NCBI RefSeq assembly: GCF_002849855.1
Contig: NZ_CP018616.1
Span: forward strand, 1,922,001-1,986,000
DNA: 64,000 nt
From: Vibrio azureus
GTDB taxonomy: Bacteria; Pseudomonadota; Gammaproteobacteria; Enterobacterales; Vibrionaceae
Direction of reading: 5' to 3'
The translations under genes and the position numbers were made by a program. This document shows positions 34,563 to 44,432 of this stretch, one piece after another. Numbering within the stretch: the stretch's first letter is position 1; each line of letters starts with the position of its first letter. The notes beneath the pieces are model-generated. The model worked only from the letters and a program-made list of their open reading frames with translations. It did no database searches and had not been told where the DNA came from.

Positions 34563-35374
34563 GTATTTAAATTCCTTTGAAGTTGTCGAGTGAGCTTTCC
34601 AATCAAAAACGTCCGATTATATTCCGGGTTGGATAAATGGGTAATAGGAGCAACACCAAGTAGCGCGTTGCAGATCCACACTTCTTCCGCTTGCACTAAG
34701 TCATCTAAAGTGAACATACCAATATGAGTGGTGTAACCTTGGCTTTGTAGATTCGTTAACACTTTTCTGCGCATCACTCCAGCCACACCTGATAAACTCA
34801 AATCCGGCGTATAAACTTGGTTATCCCGTAGCCAAAAAAGATTAGCCATTGTTGTCTCAATAAGATGATGGTTGATATTGAGCATCACTGCGTCAGCAAG
34901 TCCACTGCCTTCGAGTTCAGCTTTGGCCATCACTTGCTCCAAACGATTATTATGTTTATGTCCAGCAAGCATGGGTTGGATGCCTAACTGTGTTTGACAT
35001 ATCCCCAGTGCTAAACCATTTTCTTGCCACTGTAAATAATGGGAGGGGTAGTTAAAGCTGGTCACGGTCACCATCGGGTGATTAAGTCCAGCAGGGCTAT
35101 ACCCTCGCCCGCCTTCCCCGCGACTGATATGGATTTTGATACCACCAAGGCCATCACTCAAAACCAGCTGATTGATCCAATCTAAAACCTGTTGCCAATC
35201 AGGAATTGGGATGTGTAGAGCATGCAGACACGCTTCAAGCCGCGCGATATGTTCTGACCAAAATACCAATTTACCTTGCTTGGTCAATATGGTGGTAAAA
35301 CAACCATCACCATATTGAAAACTTCGATCACCGATGGGTACATGATTGTGCGGCATTCCGTTTACCAAGAACAT
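34559..35374 (-). CDS. pabC: Aminodeoxychorismate lyase
   Basis: 271 aa, a PLP-dependent fold-type IV enzyme that converts 4-amino-4-deoxychorismate to p-aminobenzoate and pyruvate in folate synthesis. It shows FQYGDGCFTT near the start, the PLP lysine in MLAGHKHNNRLEQ and the C-terminal EEVWICNALLGVAPI. I start it at the ATG at 35374 (FLVNGM, matching E. coli PabC length and N-terminus). The frame is open to 35422, but that extension runs into the fabF terminator. Confidence 0.93.
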   Translation of the reverse strand: MFLVNGMPHNHVPIGDRSFQYGDGCFTTILTKQGKLVFWSEHIARLEACLHALHIPIPDWQQVLDWINQLVLSDGLGGIKIHISRGEGGRGYSPAGLNHPMVTVTSFNYPSHYLQWQENGLALGICQTQLGIQPMLAGHKHNNRLEQVMAKAELEGSGLADAVMLNINHHLIETTMANLFWLRDNQVYTPDLSLSGVAGVMRRKVLTNLQSQGYTTHIGMFTLDDLVQAEEVWICNALLGVAPITHLSNPEYNRTFLIGKLTRQLQRNLNT

Positions 35375-35412
35375 ATTCAAGCTACCTAATGTCTGATGAA
35401 TAAATAAAACAA

Positions 35413-35441
35413 AACGGCCCAATGCTAAGCATCGAGCCGTT
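35413..35441 (-). terminator. Terminator or attenuator between fabF and pabC
   Basis: AACGGC(CC)AATGCT pairs with AGCAT(CGA)GCCGTT; the minus strand continues with TTTTG. It separates the fab genes from pabC-mltG-tmk-holB-tatD, which may be partly read through or have their own promoter. Confidence 0.7.
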
Positions 35442-35481
35442 AGATTACAAGCCTCATTTTTAGAAAAGCTTGTCGTTGTGT

Positions 35482-36729
35482 TTACTCAGCAAACTTTTTG
35501 AATACAAGCGAACCGTTCGTGCCACCAAAGCCAAACGAGTTACAAATTGCGTATTCCATCTCGACTTCACGAGCGGTATGAGGAACAAGATCAATATCTA
35601 AGCCCTCTTCTGGATCATCAAGGTTGATTGTTGGAGGAACAATTTGATCAACCAGTGACATGATGGTGATGATCGCTTCCGCAGAACCCGCAGCACCAAG
35701 TAAGTGGCCTGTCATAGACTTGGTTGATGATACCAATACTTGCTTAGATCCCTCTTCACCCAGAGCTCGCTTAATGCCTTTCACCTCGGCGACATCACCA
35801 GCAGGTGTCGAAGTGCCGTGTGCATTCACATAACCAACTTGAGTACCCGTGATATTGGCATCACGCATTGCTGCTTCCATTGCAAGTGCACCACCAGAAC
35901 CATCCTCGCTTGGCGAAGTCATATGGTAAGCATCACCCGACATACCGAAACCAACCAGTTCTGCGTATATCTTAGCGCCACGAGCTTTCGCATGTTCATA
36001 TTCTTCTAATACAATAACACCCGCGCCATCACCAAGAACAAAACCGTCACGGCCTTTATCCCATGGACGAGAAGCTTTTTGAGGCTCATCATTGCGTGTA
36101 GACAGTGCTTTTGCAGCACCGAAGCCTGCCATACCGAGTGGAGTCGATGCTTTTTCTGCACCACCAGCAACCATAGCTTCTGCATCTCCGTAAGCAATCA
36201 TACGAGCTGCATGGCCAATATTGTGAAGGCCTGTGGTACATGCAGTAGAGATGGCAATATTAGGGCCACGTAGGCCACGCATGATAGATAAGTTACCTGC
36301 GACCATATTAACAATTGTCGAAGGAACGAAAAATGGACTGACTTTGCGCGGACCTTTTTCAACGAGCGCAGTATGCCCCGTTTCAATCAGGTCAAGACCA
36401 CCGATACCAGATCCGATAGCAACACCTACTCGGTCTGCATTCGCTTGAGTAATTTCTAAACCAGAATCATCTAGGGCTTGGATACCTGCGGCAATACCAT
36501 ATTGAATAAAAAGATCCATCTTTCGTGCATCTTTTTTAGACATATACTCGGTGCAATCAAAATCTTTTACCAGACCTGCGAAACGGGTCGAGAAATTTGT
36601 TGTATCGAAATGCTCGATATTAACAATACCACTTTGACCTTCTAGCAGGGCTTTCCAAGATGATGCTACTGTGTTGCCAACCGGCGACAACATACCCATG
36701 CCAGTGACAACTACACGACGCTTGGACAC
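35482..36729 (-). CDS. fabF: Beta-ketoacyl-ACP synthase II
   Basis: 415 aa. It elongates acyl-ACP by condensation with malonyl-ACP and handles the unsaturated C16 to C18 step. The catalytic cysteine is in [13 protein letters not shown], with histidines in [11 protein letters not shown] and [10 protein letters not shown]. The start is GTG at 36729 ([19 protein letters not shown]), preceded by GGAG; this matches the E. coli start, and the open frame upstream to 36789 is not used. Confidence 0.96.
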   Translation of the reverse strand: MSKRRVVVTGMGMLSPVGNTVASSWKALLEGQSGIVNIEHFDTTNFSTRFAGLVKDFDCTEYMSKKDARKMDLFIQYGIAAGIQALDDSGLEITQANADRVGVAIGSGIGGLDLIETGHTALVEKGPRKVSPFFVPSTIVNMVAGNLSIMRGLRGPNIAISTACTTGLHNIGHAARMIAYGDAEAMVAGGAEKASTPLGMAGFGAAKALSTRNDEPQKASRPWDKGRDGFVLGDGAGVIVLEEYEHAKARGAKIYAELVGFGMSGDAYHMTSPSEDGSGGALAMEAAMRDANITGTQVGYVNAHGTSTPAGDVAEVKGIKRALGEEGSKQVLVSSTKSMTGHLLGAAGSAEAIITIMSLVDQIVPPTINLDDPEEGLDIDLVPHTAREVEMEYAICNSFGFGGTNGSLVFKKFAE

Positions 36730-36788
36730 GATATAATTCTCCGAGAACTGAATGTTTATATGAGGGATAGAAGATATTAGAGAAAACA

Positions 36789-36811
36789 CAGGCGGTCAAG
36801 GTGACCGCCTG
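36789..36811 (-). terminator. Hairpin between acpP and fabF
   Basis: CAGGCGGTCA pairs with TGACCGCCTG around a 3-base loop; TGTTTTC follows on the minus strand. It is probably a partial terminator that lets acpP be made in excess over fabF. Confidence 0.7.
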
Positions 36812-36821
36812 GGAGAGATAA

Positions 36822-37055
36822 TTACTGAGCGCTGTTTACGTAGTCGATTGCAGCTTGAACAGTAGTGATTTTCTCTGCTTCTTCATCAGGAATCTCAGTG
36901 TCGAATTCCTCTTCTAGAGCCATTACTAGTTCAACTGTATCTAGAGAGTCAGCACCTAGATCGTCAACAAAAGAAGCTTCGTTTTTAACTTCTGCTTCGT
37001 CTACACCTAGTTGTTCAACAATGATTTTTTTTACGCGTTCTTCGATGTTGCTCAT
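36822..37055 (-). CDS. acpP: Acyl carrier protein
   Basis: 77 aa, very acidic, carrier of growing acyl chains in fatty-acid synthesis. The 4'-phosphopantetheine attachment serine is in [17 protein letters not shown] (residue about 37). The ribosome site AGGAAAAG is strong, as expected for one of the most abundant proteins. Between fabG and fabF, the conserved order. Confidence 0.98.
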
Positions 37056-37239
37056 TTTCTTTTCCTTTACAGATTTCGCCTAATGCGATGATTCCGTAGT
37101 TTATGCGAACTATTGAAAGTTGCAAGGGGGTCCTTGCTGGTCAAACCACAATTTTAGTGAAATTAACCGAAATTCAATACATTTTTAACTGAATTCCTGC
37201 ACAATTGTTGTGCAGAGACATAAAACATTAACGACATTA

Positions 37240-37291
37240 AACTGCAACTATAGGTCATTTTCAACAAATTAAAACGACCTAATGTGCAGTT
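37240..37291 (-). terminator. Hairpin between fabG and acpP
   Basis: AACTGCAACTATAGGTC pairs with GACCTAATGTGCAGTT with one internal irregularity. It lies in the 243-base gap, which probably also contains a strong acpP promoter. Confidence 0.5.
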
Positions 37292-37298
37292 CTGTGCA

Positions 37299-38036
37299 TT
37301 AAACCATATACATGCCGCCATTAACATGCAAAGTTTCACCTGTAATGTAAGCTGCTTCAGGTGATGCTAAAAACGCAACGGCAGATGCAATCTCGCGTGG
37401 ATCACCAAGACGGCCTGCTGGTACATTCGACAGTGTCGCTGCTCGTTGCTCATCATTGAGTGCTTTCGTCATGTCAGTTTCAATAAAACCAGGCGCAACC
37501 GTGTTTACCGTCACACCTCTCGACGCAACTTCACGAGCCATCGATTTAGTGAAGCCAATTACGCCGGCTTTCGCTGCCGCATAGTTCGCCTGACCTGCGT
37601 TACCCATTGTGCCCACAACAGAGCCAACATTGATAATACGGCCCGCACGTTTTTTCATCATGCCACGAAGTACCGCTTTTGACATGCGATAAATCGGAGT
37701 AAGGTTGGTGTTAATAATGTCGTTCCACTCGTCATCTTTCATGCGCATTAGCAAATTATCGCGAGTGATGCCTGCGTTATTAACTAAAACATCAATGGCG
37801 CCGAATTCATCATTGATCGTTTTTAAAGTCGCTTCAACAGACTCAACATCGGTGACGTTCAAAGCAAGGCCTTTACCGTTCTCACCTAAATATTCACTAA
37901 TTGAAGCCGCACCATTTTCAGATGTCGCTGTACCAATTACGGTTGCGCCACGTTCAACCAATAGCTCTGCAATCGCACGGCCGATGCCACGGCTTGCGCC
38001 TGTTACTAACGCAATCTTACCTTCAAGATTCATCAT
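37299..38036 (-). CDS. fabG: 3-oxoacyl-ACP reductase
   Basis: 245 aa (244 from the second of two adjacent ATG codons). It reduces beta-ketoacyl-ACP with NADPH. The cofactor motif GASRGIG, the NNAG motif, the catalytic serine in NVGSVVGTMGN and the YAAAK pair are present. AAGGAAAAG lies just upstream. It is part of the fabH-fabD-fabG run. Confidence 0.97.
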   Translation of the reverse strand: MMNLEGKIALVTGASRGIGRAIAELLVERGATVIGTATSENGAASISEYLGENGKGLALNVTDVESVEATLKTINDEFGAIDVLVNNAGITRDNLLMRMKDDEWNDIINTNLTPIYRMSKAVLRGMMKKRAGRIINVGSVVGTMGNAGQANYAAAKAGVIGFTKSMAREVASRGVTVNTVAPGFIETDMTKALNDEQRAATLSNVPAGRLGDPREIASAVAFLASPEAAYITGETLHVNGGMYMV

Positions 38037-38067
38037 GTTGTCTTTTCCTTTTCAGATCGTGAATGGG

Positions 38068-38991
38068 TTATTTCGCCGCTTCTAGTGAAGCAACATCATT
38101 AACTGCTGCTGCACTTAGTGTTTTCACGATACGTTTTGTTAGACCAGTAAGGACTTTACCAGGTCCAAATTCAAGCAGAGTTTCCACACCTTGTTCATGC
38201 ATTAACTGCACGCTCTCAGTCCAACGAACTGGGCTGTGTAACTGACGAACAAGGGCGTCTTTGATTTTTGCGGGATCCGTTTCTGCCGCCACATCAACGT
38301 TGTTGATGATTGGAAGCTGAGGAGCGTTGAATTCAATAGACTCTAGTGCAACCGCTAACTTTTCTGCTGCTGGCTTCATTAAGGCACAGTGTGATGGTAC
38401 TGATACTGGTAGAGGCAGTGCACGTTTAGCACCTGCTTCTTTACATAGGGCACCAGCACGCTCGACAGCATCTTTATTGCCCGCAATCACAACTTGGCCA
38501 GGAGAGTTAAAGTTAACTGGAGACACAACATCACCTTGAGCGGCTTCTTCACAGGCTTTTGCAATGGCTGCATCATCAAGGCCGATGATCGCATACATAG
38601 CGCCAGTCCCTGCAGGAACCGCTTCTTGCATAAGCTGACCACGCAGTTCGACCAGTTTAATTGCTTCTTTAAAATCAATAACACCCGCACATACCAGTGC
38701 AGAATACTCACCCAAACTATGACCTGCAAGGTTAGCAGGTTGTTCTAGGCCAAGTTCTTGCCAAACACGCCAAATAGCAACAGAAGATGCAAGTAGAGCA
38801 GGTTGTGTACGGAAAGTCTGATTTAAATCTTCCGCAGGCCCACTCTGAACAAGCGCCCATAAGTCATAACCTAAAGCATCTGATGCTTCTGCAAAGGTTT
38901 GTTTTACTACGTCATATTGTTCGCCTAGTTCTGCAAGCATACCTACAGCTTGAGAACCCTGTCCCGGAAATACGATAGCAAACTTGCTCAT
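38068..38991 (-). CDS. fabD: Malonyl-CoA:ACP transacylase
   Basis: 307 aa; loads malonyl groups onto ACP. FPGQGSQ at the start, the nucleophile in GHSLGEYSAL and the histidine region VPSHCALMKPAA are visible. The start is ATG at 38991 with AAGGG upstream; an extension to 39033 is open but lacks support. Confidence 0.96.
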   Translation of the reverse strand: MSKFAIVFPGQGSQAVGMLAELGEQYDVVKQTFAEASDALGYDLWALVQSGPAEDLNQTFRTQPALLASSVAIWRVWQELGLEQPANLAGHSLGEYSALVCAGVIDFKEAIKLVELRGQLMQEAVPAGTGAMYAIIGLDDAAIAKACEEAAQGDVVSPVNFNSPGQVVIAGNKDAVERAGALCKEAGAKRALPLPVSVPSHCALMKPAAEKLAVALESIEFNAPQLPIINNVDVAAETDPAKIKDALVRQLHSPVRWTESVQLMHEQGVETLLEFGPGKVLTGLTKRIVKTLSAAAVNDVASLEAAK

Positions 38992-39069
38992 GATTTTTCC
39001 CTTTAGAAAAGTAAAAGAATAAGATGCGCCCATCGTGGCGCACCTTAAAAAGAAATGCTTAAAATAACG

Positions 39070-40020
39070 TTAGAATTTAACGAGCGCAGAACCCCAAGTG
39101 AAACCACCACCAAAAGCTTCTAAAAGAAGAGTCTGACCACGTTTAATCCGGCCATCACGGACAGCTTCATCCAAGGCAGTTGGTACCGTTGCAGCAGAAG
39201 TATTGCCATGCTTATCAAGTGTAATAACAACTTGATCTAATGACATAGAGAGTTTCTTCGCTGTCGCTGAGATAATACGGTAGTTGGCTTGGTGTGGTAC
39301 CAACCAGTCAAGTTCCGATTTATGCATGCCATTAGCAGCAAGTGTATCTTTAACAAGTTTGGACAACTGCGTTACTGCAACTTTGAAGACTTCGTTACCT
39401 GCCATGTGTAACCACTTATCAGCATCTTGTCCACGTGTAGGTGCTTCAAGGCTGAGTAATTCACCAAATTGACCATCTGCGTAGATATGAGTTGACAAAA
39501 TGCCCGGCTCTTCGCTCGCACTCACCACAACCGCACCTGCTCCATCTCCAAATAAAATGATGGTTGAACGGTCTGTTGGGTCACAGGTTTTAGATAACGT
39601 ATCTGCACCAATCACCAAGACATTTTTACACATGCCTGATTTGACATGTTGGTCAGCAACCGACAAAGCATAGACAAAGCCAGAACAAGCTGCAGCGATG
39701 TCAAATGCTGGGCACCCTTTAAGACCGAGCTTTGCTTGTACCTGACATGCAGATGAAGGAAAAGCGTGGCTGCCGCTGGTGGTTGCAACTATGATTAAGT
39801 CGATATCATGTTTATCAATGCCGGCCATGTCTATGGCGTTTTCAGCTGCAAAGAACGCCATATCTGCGACGGTCTCGTTATCAGCTGCGATGCGACGTTC
39901 TTTTATTCCAGTGCGAGTGACGATCCACTCATCACTGGTTTCTACCATTTTCTCTAAATCTGCGTTAGTACGCACCTGAGATGGCAGGTAGCTGCCAGTA
40001 CCTAAAATTTTGCTATGCAT
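39070..40020 (-). CDS. fabH: Beta-ketoacyl-ACP synthase III
   Basis: 316 aa; starts fatty-acid synthesis by condensing acetyl-CoA with malonyl-ACP. The cysteine is in [12 protein letters not shown], the histidine in [12 protein letters not shown] and the asparagine in [11 protein letters not shown], the Cys-His-Asn triad of the family. It follows plsX by five bases. Confidence 0.97.
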   Translation of the reverse strand: MHSKILGTGSYLPSQVRTNADLEKMVETSDEWIVTRTGIKERRIAADNETVADMAFFAAENAIDMAGIDKHDIDLIIVATTSGSHAFPSSACQVQAKLGLKGCPAFDIAAACSGFVYALSVADQHVKSGMCKNVLVIGADTLSKTCDPTDRSTIILFGDGAGAVVVSASEEPGILSTHIYADGQFGELLSLEAPTRGQDADKWLHMAGNEVFKVAVTQLSKLVKDTLAANGMHKSELDWLVPHQANYRIISATAKKLSMSLDQVVITLDKHGNTSAATVPTALDEAVRDGRIKRGQTLLLEAFGGGFTWGSALVKF

Positions 40021-40025
40021 GAAGA

Positions 40026-41051
40026 CTAATAATGCCTCTCGAGTAAAACCGCTTCTAGGCGATCGCTAATACGGCTTGGTACTTGTCGTTTGACTTCGTG
40101 TACTGCTTCGCCAAGTGCATTGACAACCGCAGATATATCCGCACTTCCATGGCTTTTGATGACAATATTACGCAATCCTAGCAAACTTGCACCATTATAC
40201 TGGTCGGGGTTCAGTGTTTTTAGGTCATTAAATAGCCCAGAAAACAACTTTCTAGCAATCCAACCCTTAATCGATGATGTCATGAGATTGGCTTTCATTT
40301 TATCGATAAAGAGTTGGGCTGTCCCTTCACAAGCTTTTAAGCATACGTTACCGACGAAACCGTCACAAACGATCACATCAGCGACATCATAAAAAATTTG
40401 ATCGCCTTCAATATAACCGACAAAATTGATTGAGTCAGTTTGAGAAAGCATCTCAGCACAGCGTTTTACTAGATCATTTCCCTTAATCTCTTCTGAGCCG
40501 ATATTAAGTATAGCAACACGCGCAGGTTGTTCTAGATGCTCTTGTGCGAGCGCGCTGCCCATAACCGCAAACTGAAATAAGCTGTCTGCATCGCAAGAGA
40601 CATTCGCCCCCAAGTCCAACATCCAAGTTCGTTGCCCTTGAATGGTAGGGAGTGCTGATACTAAAGCAGGTCGCTCAATTCCGGGTAATAATTTGATGAT
40701 ATAACGGGATAAGGCCATCAAGGCGCCGGTATTTCCCCCGCTGACACAGGCATCGGCTTCATTTTCTGCAACGAGTTCGATTGCTGCGCGCATTGAGCTA
40801 TTTTGGCTATTGCGTAACGCTAATGAGGGTTTTTCTGAGTTTGAGATGACTTTCTCGCTGTGCTGAATCACAAGCCGAGAATGGTTTAAGGCATTAAGTT
40901 GTGTGAGTTGAGACGTGATCGAAACCTGATCACCTACTAGGATCACTTTTAGCTCTGGGAAATGAGACAGTGCCTGCACGGCGGCAGGCACTGTTACGCG
41001 TGGACCGAAGTCCCCGCCCATTGCATCAAGTGCAACGGTAATCGTTTGCAA
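40026..41051 (-). CDS. plsX: Phosphate acyltransferase PlsX
   Basis: 341 aa from the TTG at 41051. It makes acyl-phosphate from acyl-ACP for phospholipid synthesis. [19 protein letters not shown] near the start, [13 protein letters not shown] and [16 protein letters not shown] are hallmark segments. The TTG has AAGG seven bases upstream, and that ribosome site overlaps the rpmF stop, 11 bases away. A longer frame to 41087 would run inside rpmF and is less likely. Confidence 0.94.
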   Translation of the reverse strand: MQTITVALDAMGGDFGPRVTVPAAVQALSHFPELKVILVGDQVSITSQLTQLNALNHSRLVIQHSEKVISNSEKPSLALRNSQNSSMRAAIELVAENEADACVSGGNTGALMALSRYIIKLLPGIERPALVSALPTIQGQRTWMLDLGANVSCDADSLFQFAVMGSALAQEHLEQPARVAILNIGSEEIKGNDLVKRCAEMLSQTDSINFVGYIEGDQIFYDVADVIVCDGFVGNVCLKACEGTAQLFIDKMKANLMTSSIKGWIARKLFSGLFNDLKTLNPDQYNGASLLGLRNIVIKSHGSADISAVVNALGEAVHEVKRQVPSRISDRLEAVLLERHY

Positions 41052-41061
41052 AGGTTCAACC

Positions 41062-41232
41062 TTACTTGTTGATAACCTTGTTACCACGGTAGTAACCTTC
41101 AGCAGTTACGTTGTGGCGTAGGTGAGTTTCACCAGAAGTCGCGTCTACAGAAAGTGCAGCTGTAGTTAGCGCATCGTGTGAACGACGCATACCGCGCTTA
41201 GAACGAGTTTTACGGTTTTTTTGTACGGCCAT
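41062..41232 (-). CDS. rpmF: 50S ribosomal protein L32
   Basis: 56 aa, starting [20 protein letters not shown] and ending [11 protein letters not shown]; a small basic large-subunit protein. Its Arg/Lys-rich start and [12 protein letters not shown] segment are typical; the zinc-binding cysteines found in some bacteria are absent, as in other gamma-proteobacteria. It lies between yceD and plsX, the conserved order yceD-rpmF-plsX. Confidence 0.97.
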   Translation of the reverse strand: MAVQKNRKTRSKRGMRRSHDALTTAALSVDATSGETHLRHNVTAEGYYRGNKVINK

Positions 41233-41287
41233 TGACCCTACTCCTATACTATTGGGTTAAAAAAACTGAATCGACTTGACTACCACA

Positions 41288-41815
41288 TCAATCGTTTTTC
41301 AGATTTTTCAAAACATCGAATGGATTCGGCTTTTCTTCCTCAATTTCTTCAGGAATTTCACCAAAAACCATGTTATTTGAATCAACGCTACAATCCGCTT
41401 CATCGTGCATCGCTATTTGAGGCAATGTTAAGATGAACTCGTCTTCAACAAGTTGAATGAGATCCAGTTCACCGTAATCATTAAGATCTACCAAATCATA
41501 GATTTCCGGTGCTTCCTCTTCCGTCTTCTCACCATAGTAAGGAGTGTAGAGAAATTCAACTTCACAGCAATGTGTGAAGACCTCATTACAACGCTGACAT
41601 TCTAAGTCGACTTCGATGTTAGCTTTACCAGAGATAACTACGAGTCGCTGTTCATCTATCTCAAATGACAATGAGACATCTGCGTCGCGTTTAACGCCTT
41701 CAGTTGTTTCGGCTAAGCGCTTGAAAAGACTAGCTTGGATGATGCCATCAAAGTCTAATCGTTTTTGTGCAGCTTTTGCTGGGTCAACTGTTCGCGGTAT
41801 TTTTACCTTTTGCAT
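41288..41815 (-). CDS. yceD: YceD (DUF177) rRNA accumulation protein
   Basis: 175 aa, acidic. The DUF177 core is visible as DLECQRCNEVF and YGEKTEEEAPEIYDLVDL, ending near the C-terminal PNPFDVLKNLK. The family is required for normal 23S rRNA amounts in plants and bacteria and is nearly always beside rpmF. It is the first gene of the minus-strand run, divergent from maf. Confidence 0.93.
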   Translation of the reverse strand: MQKVKIPRTVDPAKAAQKRLDFDGIIQASLFKRLAETTEGVKRDADVSLSFEIDEQRLVVISGKANIEVDLECQRCNEVFTHCCEVEFLYTPYYGEKTEEEAPEIYDLVDLNDYGELDLIQLVEDEFILTLPQIAMHDEADCSVDSNNMVFGEIPEEIEEEKPNPFDVLKNLKND

Positions 41816-42076
41816 AGGGCGCGAATCTTATCTTCCAAATCAAAATTAGTCAAAGAAAAAGGCAAAAAAGTTATACTTTTTTGCACGAATACCTTGGGTC
41901 TGTTGAACTTTACTGATTAAATTTCGTTCGAGAAAAAATCAGCACGAAAGATCAATGCTCTTTGCTTAACTCACTGAACATCATATCTTAAGCTTACTTG
42001 AGGTATCAAAGCATTAGCCAAAATCGTTTTTGATCGATTATCCTATTGGTCATGCATAATCGAATTGTAATTCAAA

Positions 42077-42658
42077 ATGAAAAATTACCAACTTGTTTTA
42101 GCCTCAACTTCCCCATTTCGTCGCCAACTGCTGGAAAAACTCTCCATTCCATTTATTTGCCTCTCTCCTCAATGTGATGAAACACCTCTAACTGAAGAGC
42201 AGCCCATTGATTTGGTCAAACGACTTGCGGTAAATAAAGCCAAGGCTTGCCATCCTGATAAATACAGCCTTGTCATTGGCAGTGATCAAGTTTGTGTGAT
42301 TAACGGCAAGATCGTCGGCAAGCCATTGAACCGCGAAAATGCTATAAAACAACTCATGGCACAAAGTGGACAAGCGATTACTTTTTATACTGGTCTTGCC
42401 GTTCACAACACCAAAACAGGCCATACCGAAGTCGGCATCGACACCTTTGAAGTGCATTTCCGAGATTTAAACCGTCAGCAAATCGAGGCTTATGTCGATA
42501 AAGAAGAACCATTCTACTGTGCTGGCAGTTTTAAAAGCGAAGGAATGGGGATCTGTTTGTTCACTAAGCTCGTTGGCAAGGACCCAAATACTTTGGTCGG
42601 TTTACCACTTATCGATCTGATTGACATGCTTAATCGCCAAGGTTTTGAGGTTCTTTGA
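42077..42658 (+). CDS. Maf-family nucleotide pyrophosphatase (YceF type)
   Basis: 193 aa. Maf proteins hydrolyse modified nucleoside triphosphates; the YceF branch prefers 7-methyl-GTP. LASTSPFRRQLLEKL at the start, GSDQVCVINGK with the catalytic aspartate, and CAGSFKSEGMGICLF near the end are the family motifs. Single gene, divergent from yceD; the hairpin after it also faces rluC. Confidence 0.92.
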   Translation: MKNYQLVLASTSPFRRQLLEKLSIPFICLSPQCDETPLTEEQPIDLVKRLAVNKAKACHPDKYSLVIGSDQVCVINGKIVGKPLNRENAIKQLMAQSGQAITFYTGLAVHNTKTGHTEVGIDTFEVHFRDLNRQQIEAYVDKEEPFYCAGSFKSEGMGICLFTKLVGKDPNTLVGLPLIDLIDMLNRQGFEVL

Positions 42659-42663
42659 TATTT

Positions 42664-42682
42664 AGGGGGCTCAAGGCCCCCT
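42664..42682. terminator. Bidirectional terminator between maf and rluC
   Basis: AGGGGGC pairs with GCCCCCT around a short TCAAG loop, between convergent genes. Confidence 0.75.
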
Positions 42683-42694
42683 TATCAATGAGTG

Positions 42695-43639
42695 CTATTT
42701 TTGCCTTAAATGAGCAAGTACATTTTGTAACTTGGACTCCAGCGGGGCATTGATTTCCATCCATTCGTCGTTAGATGGGTGCTGGAACTTGATATTTGCT
42801 GCATGTAAGAACAAGCGGTTCAAGCCAACTTTGCCTGTGTAAGCATCGAAACGACGGTCACCATAGCGATCATCCCACGCAATAGGATGGCCTGTATACT
42901 GAGTATGCACACGAATTTGATGAGTACGCCCAGTGATAGGACTTGCTTGCACCAAAGTTGCTTGCTCAAATTTTTCTAAAATCTTAAACCGAGTCTCGGA
43001 AGGCTTTCCATTCGGGTTGACCCGCACGATACTATTGACTTCATTTTTAAGCAAAGGCGCATTAACCACTTTACAACTGCTCTTCCATTGCCCCATTACC
43101 AATGCAAAATAGAATTTTTTCACCGTTTTTTCACGAAACTGAGCTTGGAGATGACGCAATGCCGAGCGTTTCTTGGCGACGAGCAGTATCCCTGATGTAT
43201 CACGATCAATACGATGAACGAGTTCTAGAAAGCGCGCCTCAGGTCTTAAAGCACGTAATGCTTCGATCGCGCCAAACTTTAGACCGCTCCCGCCATGTAC
43301 CGCTGTGCCAGAAGGTTTATTAAGAATAAGAAGATGATCGTCTTCGAAGATGATCTTGCTTTCAAGCTCTGCCACCTTGTTCAACTTAGTGCTGGGGGCA
43401 ACATCATCCTCTTTTTTCTCAATTGTGACAGGAGGAATACGAACCAAGTCACCAGCTTTGAGTTTATATTCCGCTTTGATACGCTTTTTATTAACGCGTA
43501 CTTCGCCCTTACGCACGATTCGGTAAATCATGCTCTTAGGGATATCTTTTAATTGGTTACGTAAGAAGTTATCAATACGTTGACCGGCCATATCTTCATC
43601 GATGTCGACGAATTGGACTTGTGTTTTTATTTCGCTCAT
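42695..43639 (-). CDS. rluC: 23S rRNA pseudouridine synthase RluC
   Basis: About 314 aa. It makes pseudouridine at 955, 2504 and 2580 (E. coli numbering) of 23S rRNA. An N-terminal S4 RNA-binding domain (about residues 15-75, GQRIDNFLRNQLKDIPKSMI) is followed by the catalytic domain with the aspartate in LVHRIDRDTSGILLVAKK. I start at the ATG at 43639 (SEIKTQ); ATG at 43648 or 43675 is possible. It is divergent from rne, the conserved arrangement. Confidence 0.93.
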   Translation of the reverse strand: MSEIKTQVQFVDIDEDMAGQRIDNFLRNQLKDIPKSMIYRIVRKGEVRVNKKRIKAEYKLKAGDLVRIPPVTIEKKEDDVAPSTKLNKVAELESKIIFEDDHLLILNKPSGTAVHGGSGLKFGAIEALRALRPEARFLELVHRIDRDTSGILLVAKKRSALRHLQAQFREKTVKKFYFALVMGQWKSSCKVVNAPLLKNEVNSIVRVNPNGKPSETRFKILEKFEQATLVQASPITGRTHQIRVHTQYTGHPIAWDDRYGDRRFDAYTGKVGLNRLFLHAANIKFQHPSNDEWMEINAPLESKLQNVLAHLRQK

Positions 43640-43675
43640 GCGCTCCATTGTAAACCCAAACGTATTCGACTTCAC

Positions 43676-44432
43676 ACTGTTAACGTAGATAAAAAGTATT
43701 AATTCAGATAAAAAATGCTCACGCAGCTAAAAACAACAAAGGTCGATAAAGATACGGATATGAATAGAAACGCAAACAAATAGAACGGATTATAGAAAAA
43801 TGCCAATTCTATAAAAACAGAACATTGGTCCCCTTTAAAACCTCGCGCCTAGTGAATGTGCATAGAAATATCTCCTATCGCTATCACAAAACAAGCCAAT
43901 GTTTTGTTTAAATTATAAAAAGTAACCGATGAATTTTTTGATTAGATAAGGACTTTTCCAACAATCCTTGACCAAACACCTTGTAAACAAGCAGTTATAA
44001 GTTACAAAACTTGAATTTAGCACTAAATTTTCCACAGTTTGAGCTAAAGCAGATTGCTGATATCAAGCAGCACTGCTATAGTTCACTGCTGCTAAGGTAA
44101 AGTAGGTTACATTTTATTCAGTGCTTATTACTTACCTTTAGCAAATCGAGTAGAAAGATGAAAGCCAGGTGCGGAATTAGCGTAAGACACTCTGGATACA
44201 TCACGCTTGTCACTCTACTCCTCGCATATTCATGTTGAGTATTACCGTCGAAATAACGGGTCACAGGCTTGAGCTTCCAATGAAGTACAAAACAAACTTG
44301 TGATAACTGAAGTGCCCCAGAGCGTCCCCTTCCAGCCGGGAGGCTGCAAATGATTAGCCATGGGACCTGGCACCGTGAAACAGCGATAAATCAGTGACAA
44401 GAGAGGCAAAGAAAAGACAACGAGAAAATTTA
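43676..44432 (+). promoter_or_regulatory. rne promoter region and long 5' leader
   Basis: About 750 bases without a gene between divergent rluC and rne. The right third looks like a structured mRNA leader: GTGCC at 44312 and GTCCC at 44324-44328 can pair with GGGAC and GGCAC at 44362-44373, enclosing a CAGCC-GGGA-GGCTG hairpin (44333-44346). E. coli rne has a long leader whose stem-loops let RNase E shut off its own mRNA; this could be the Vibrio counterpart (inference). Confidence 0.55.
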
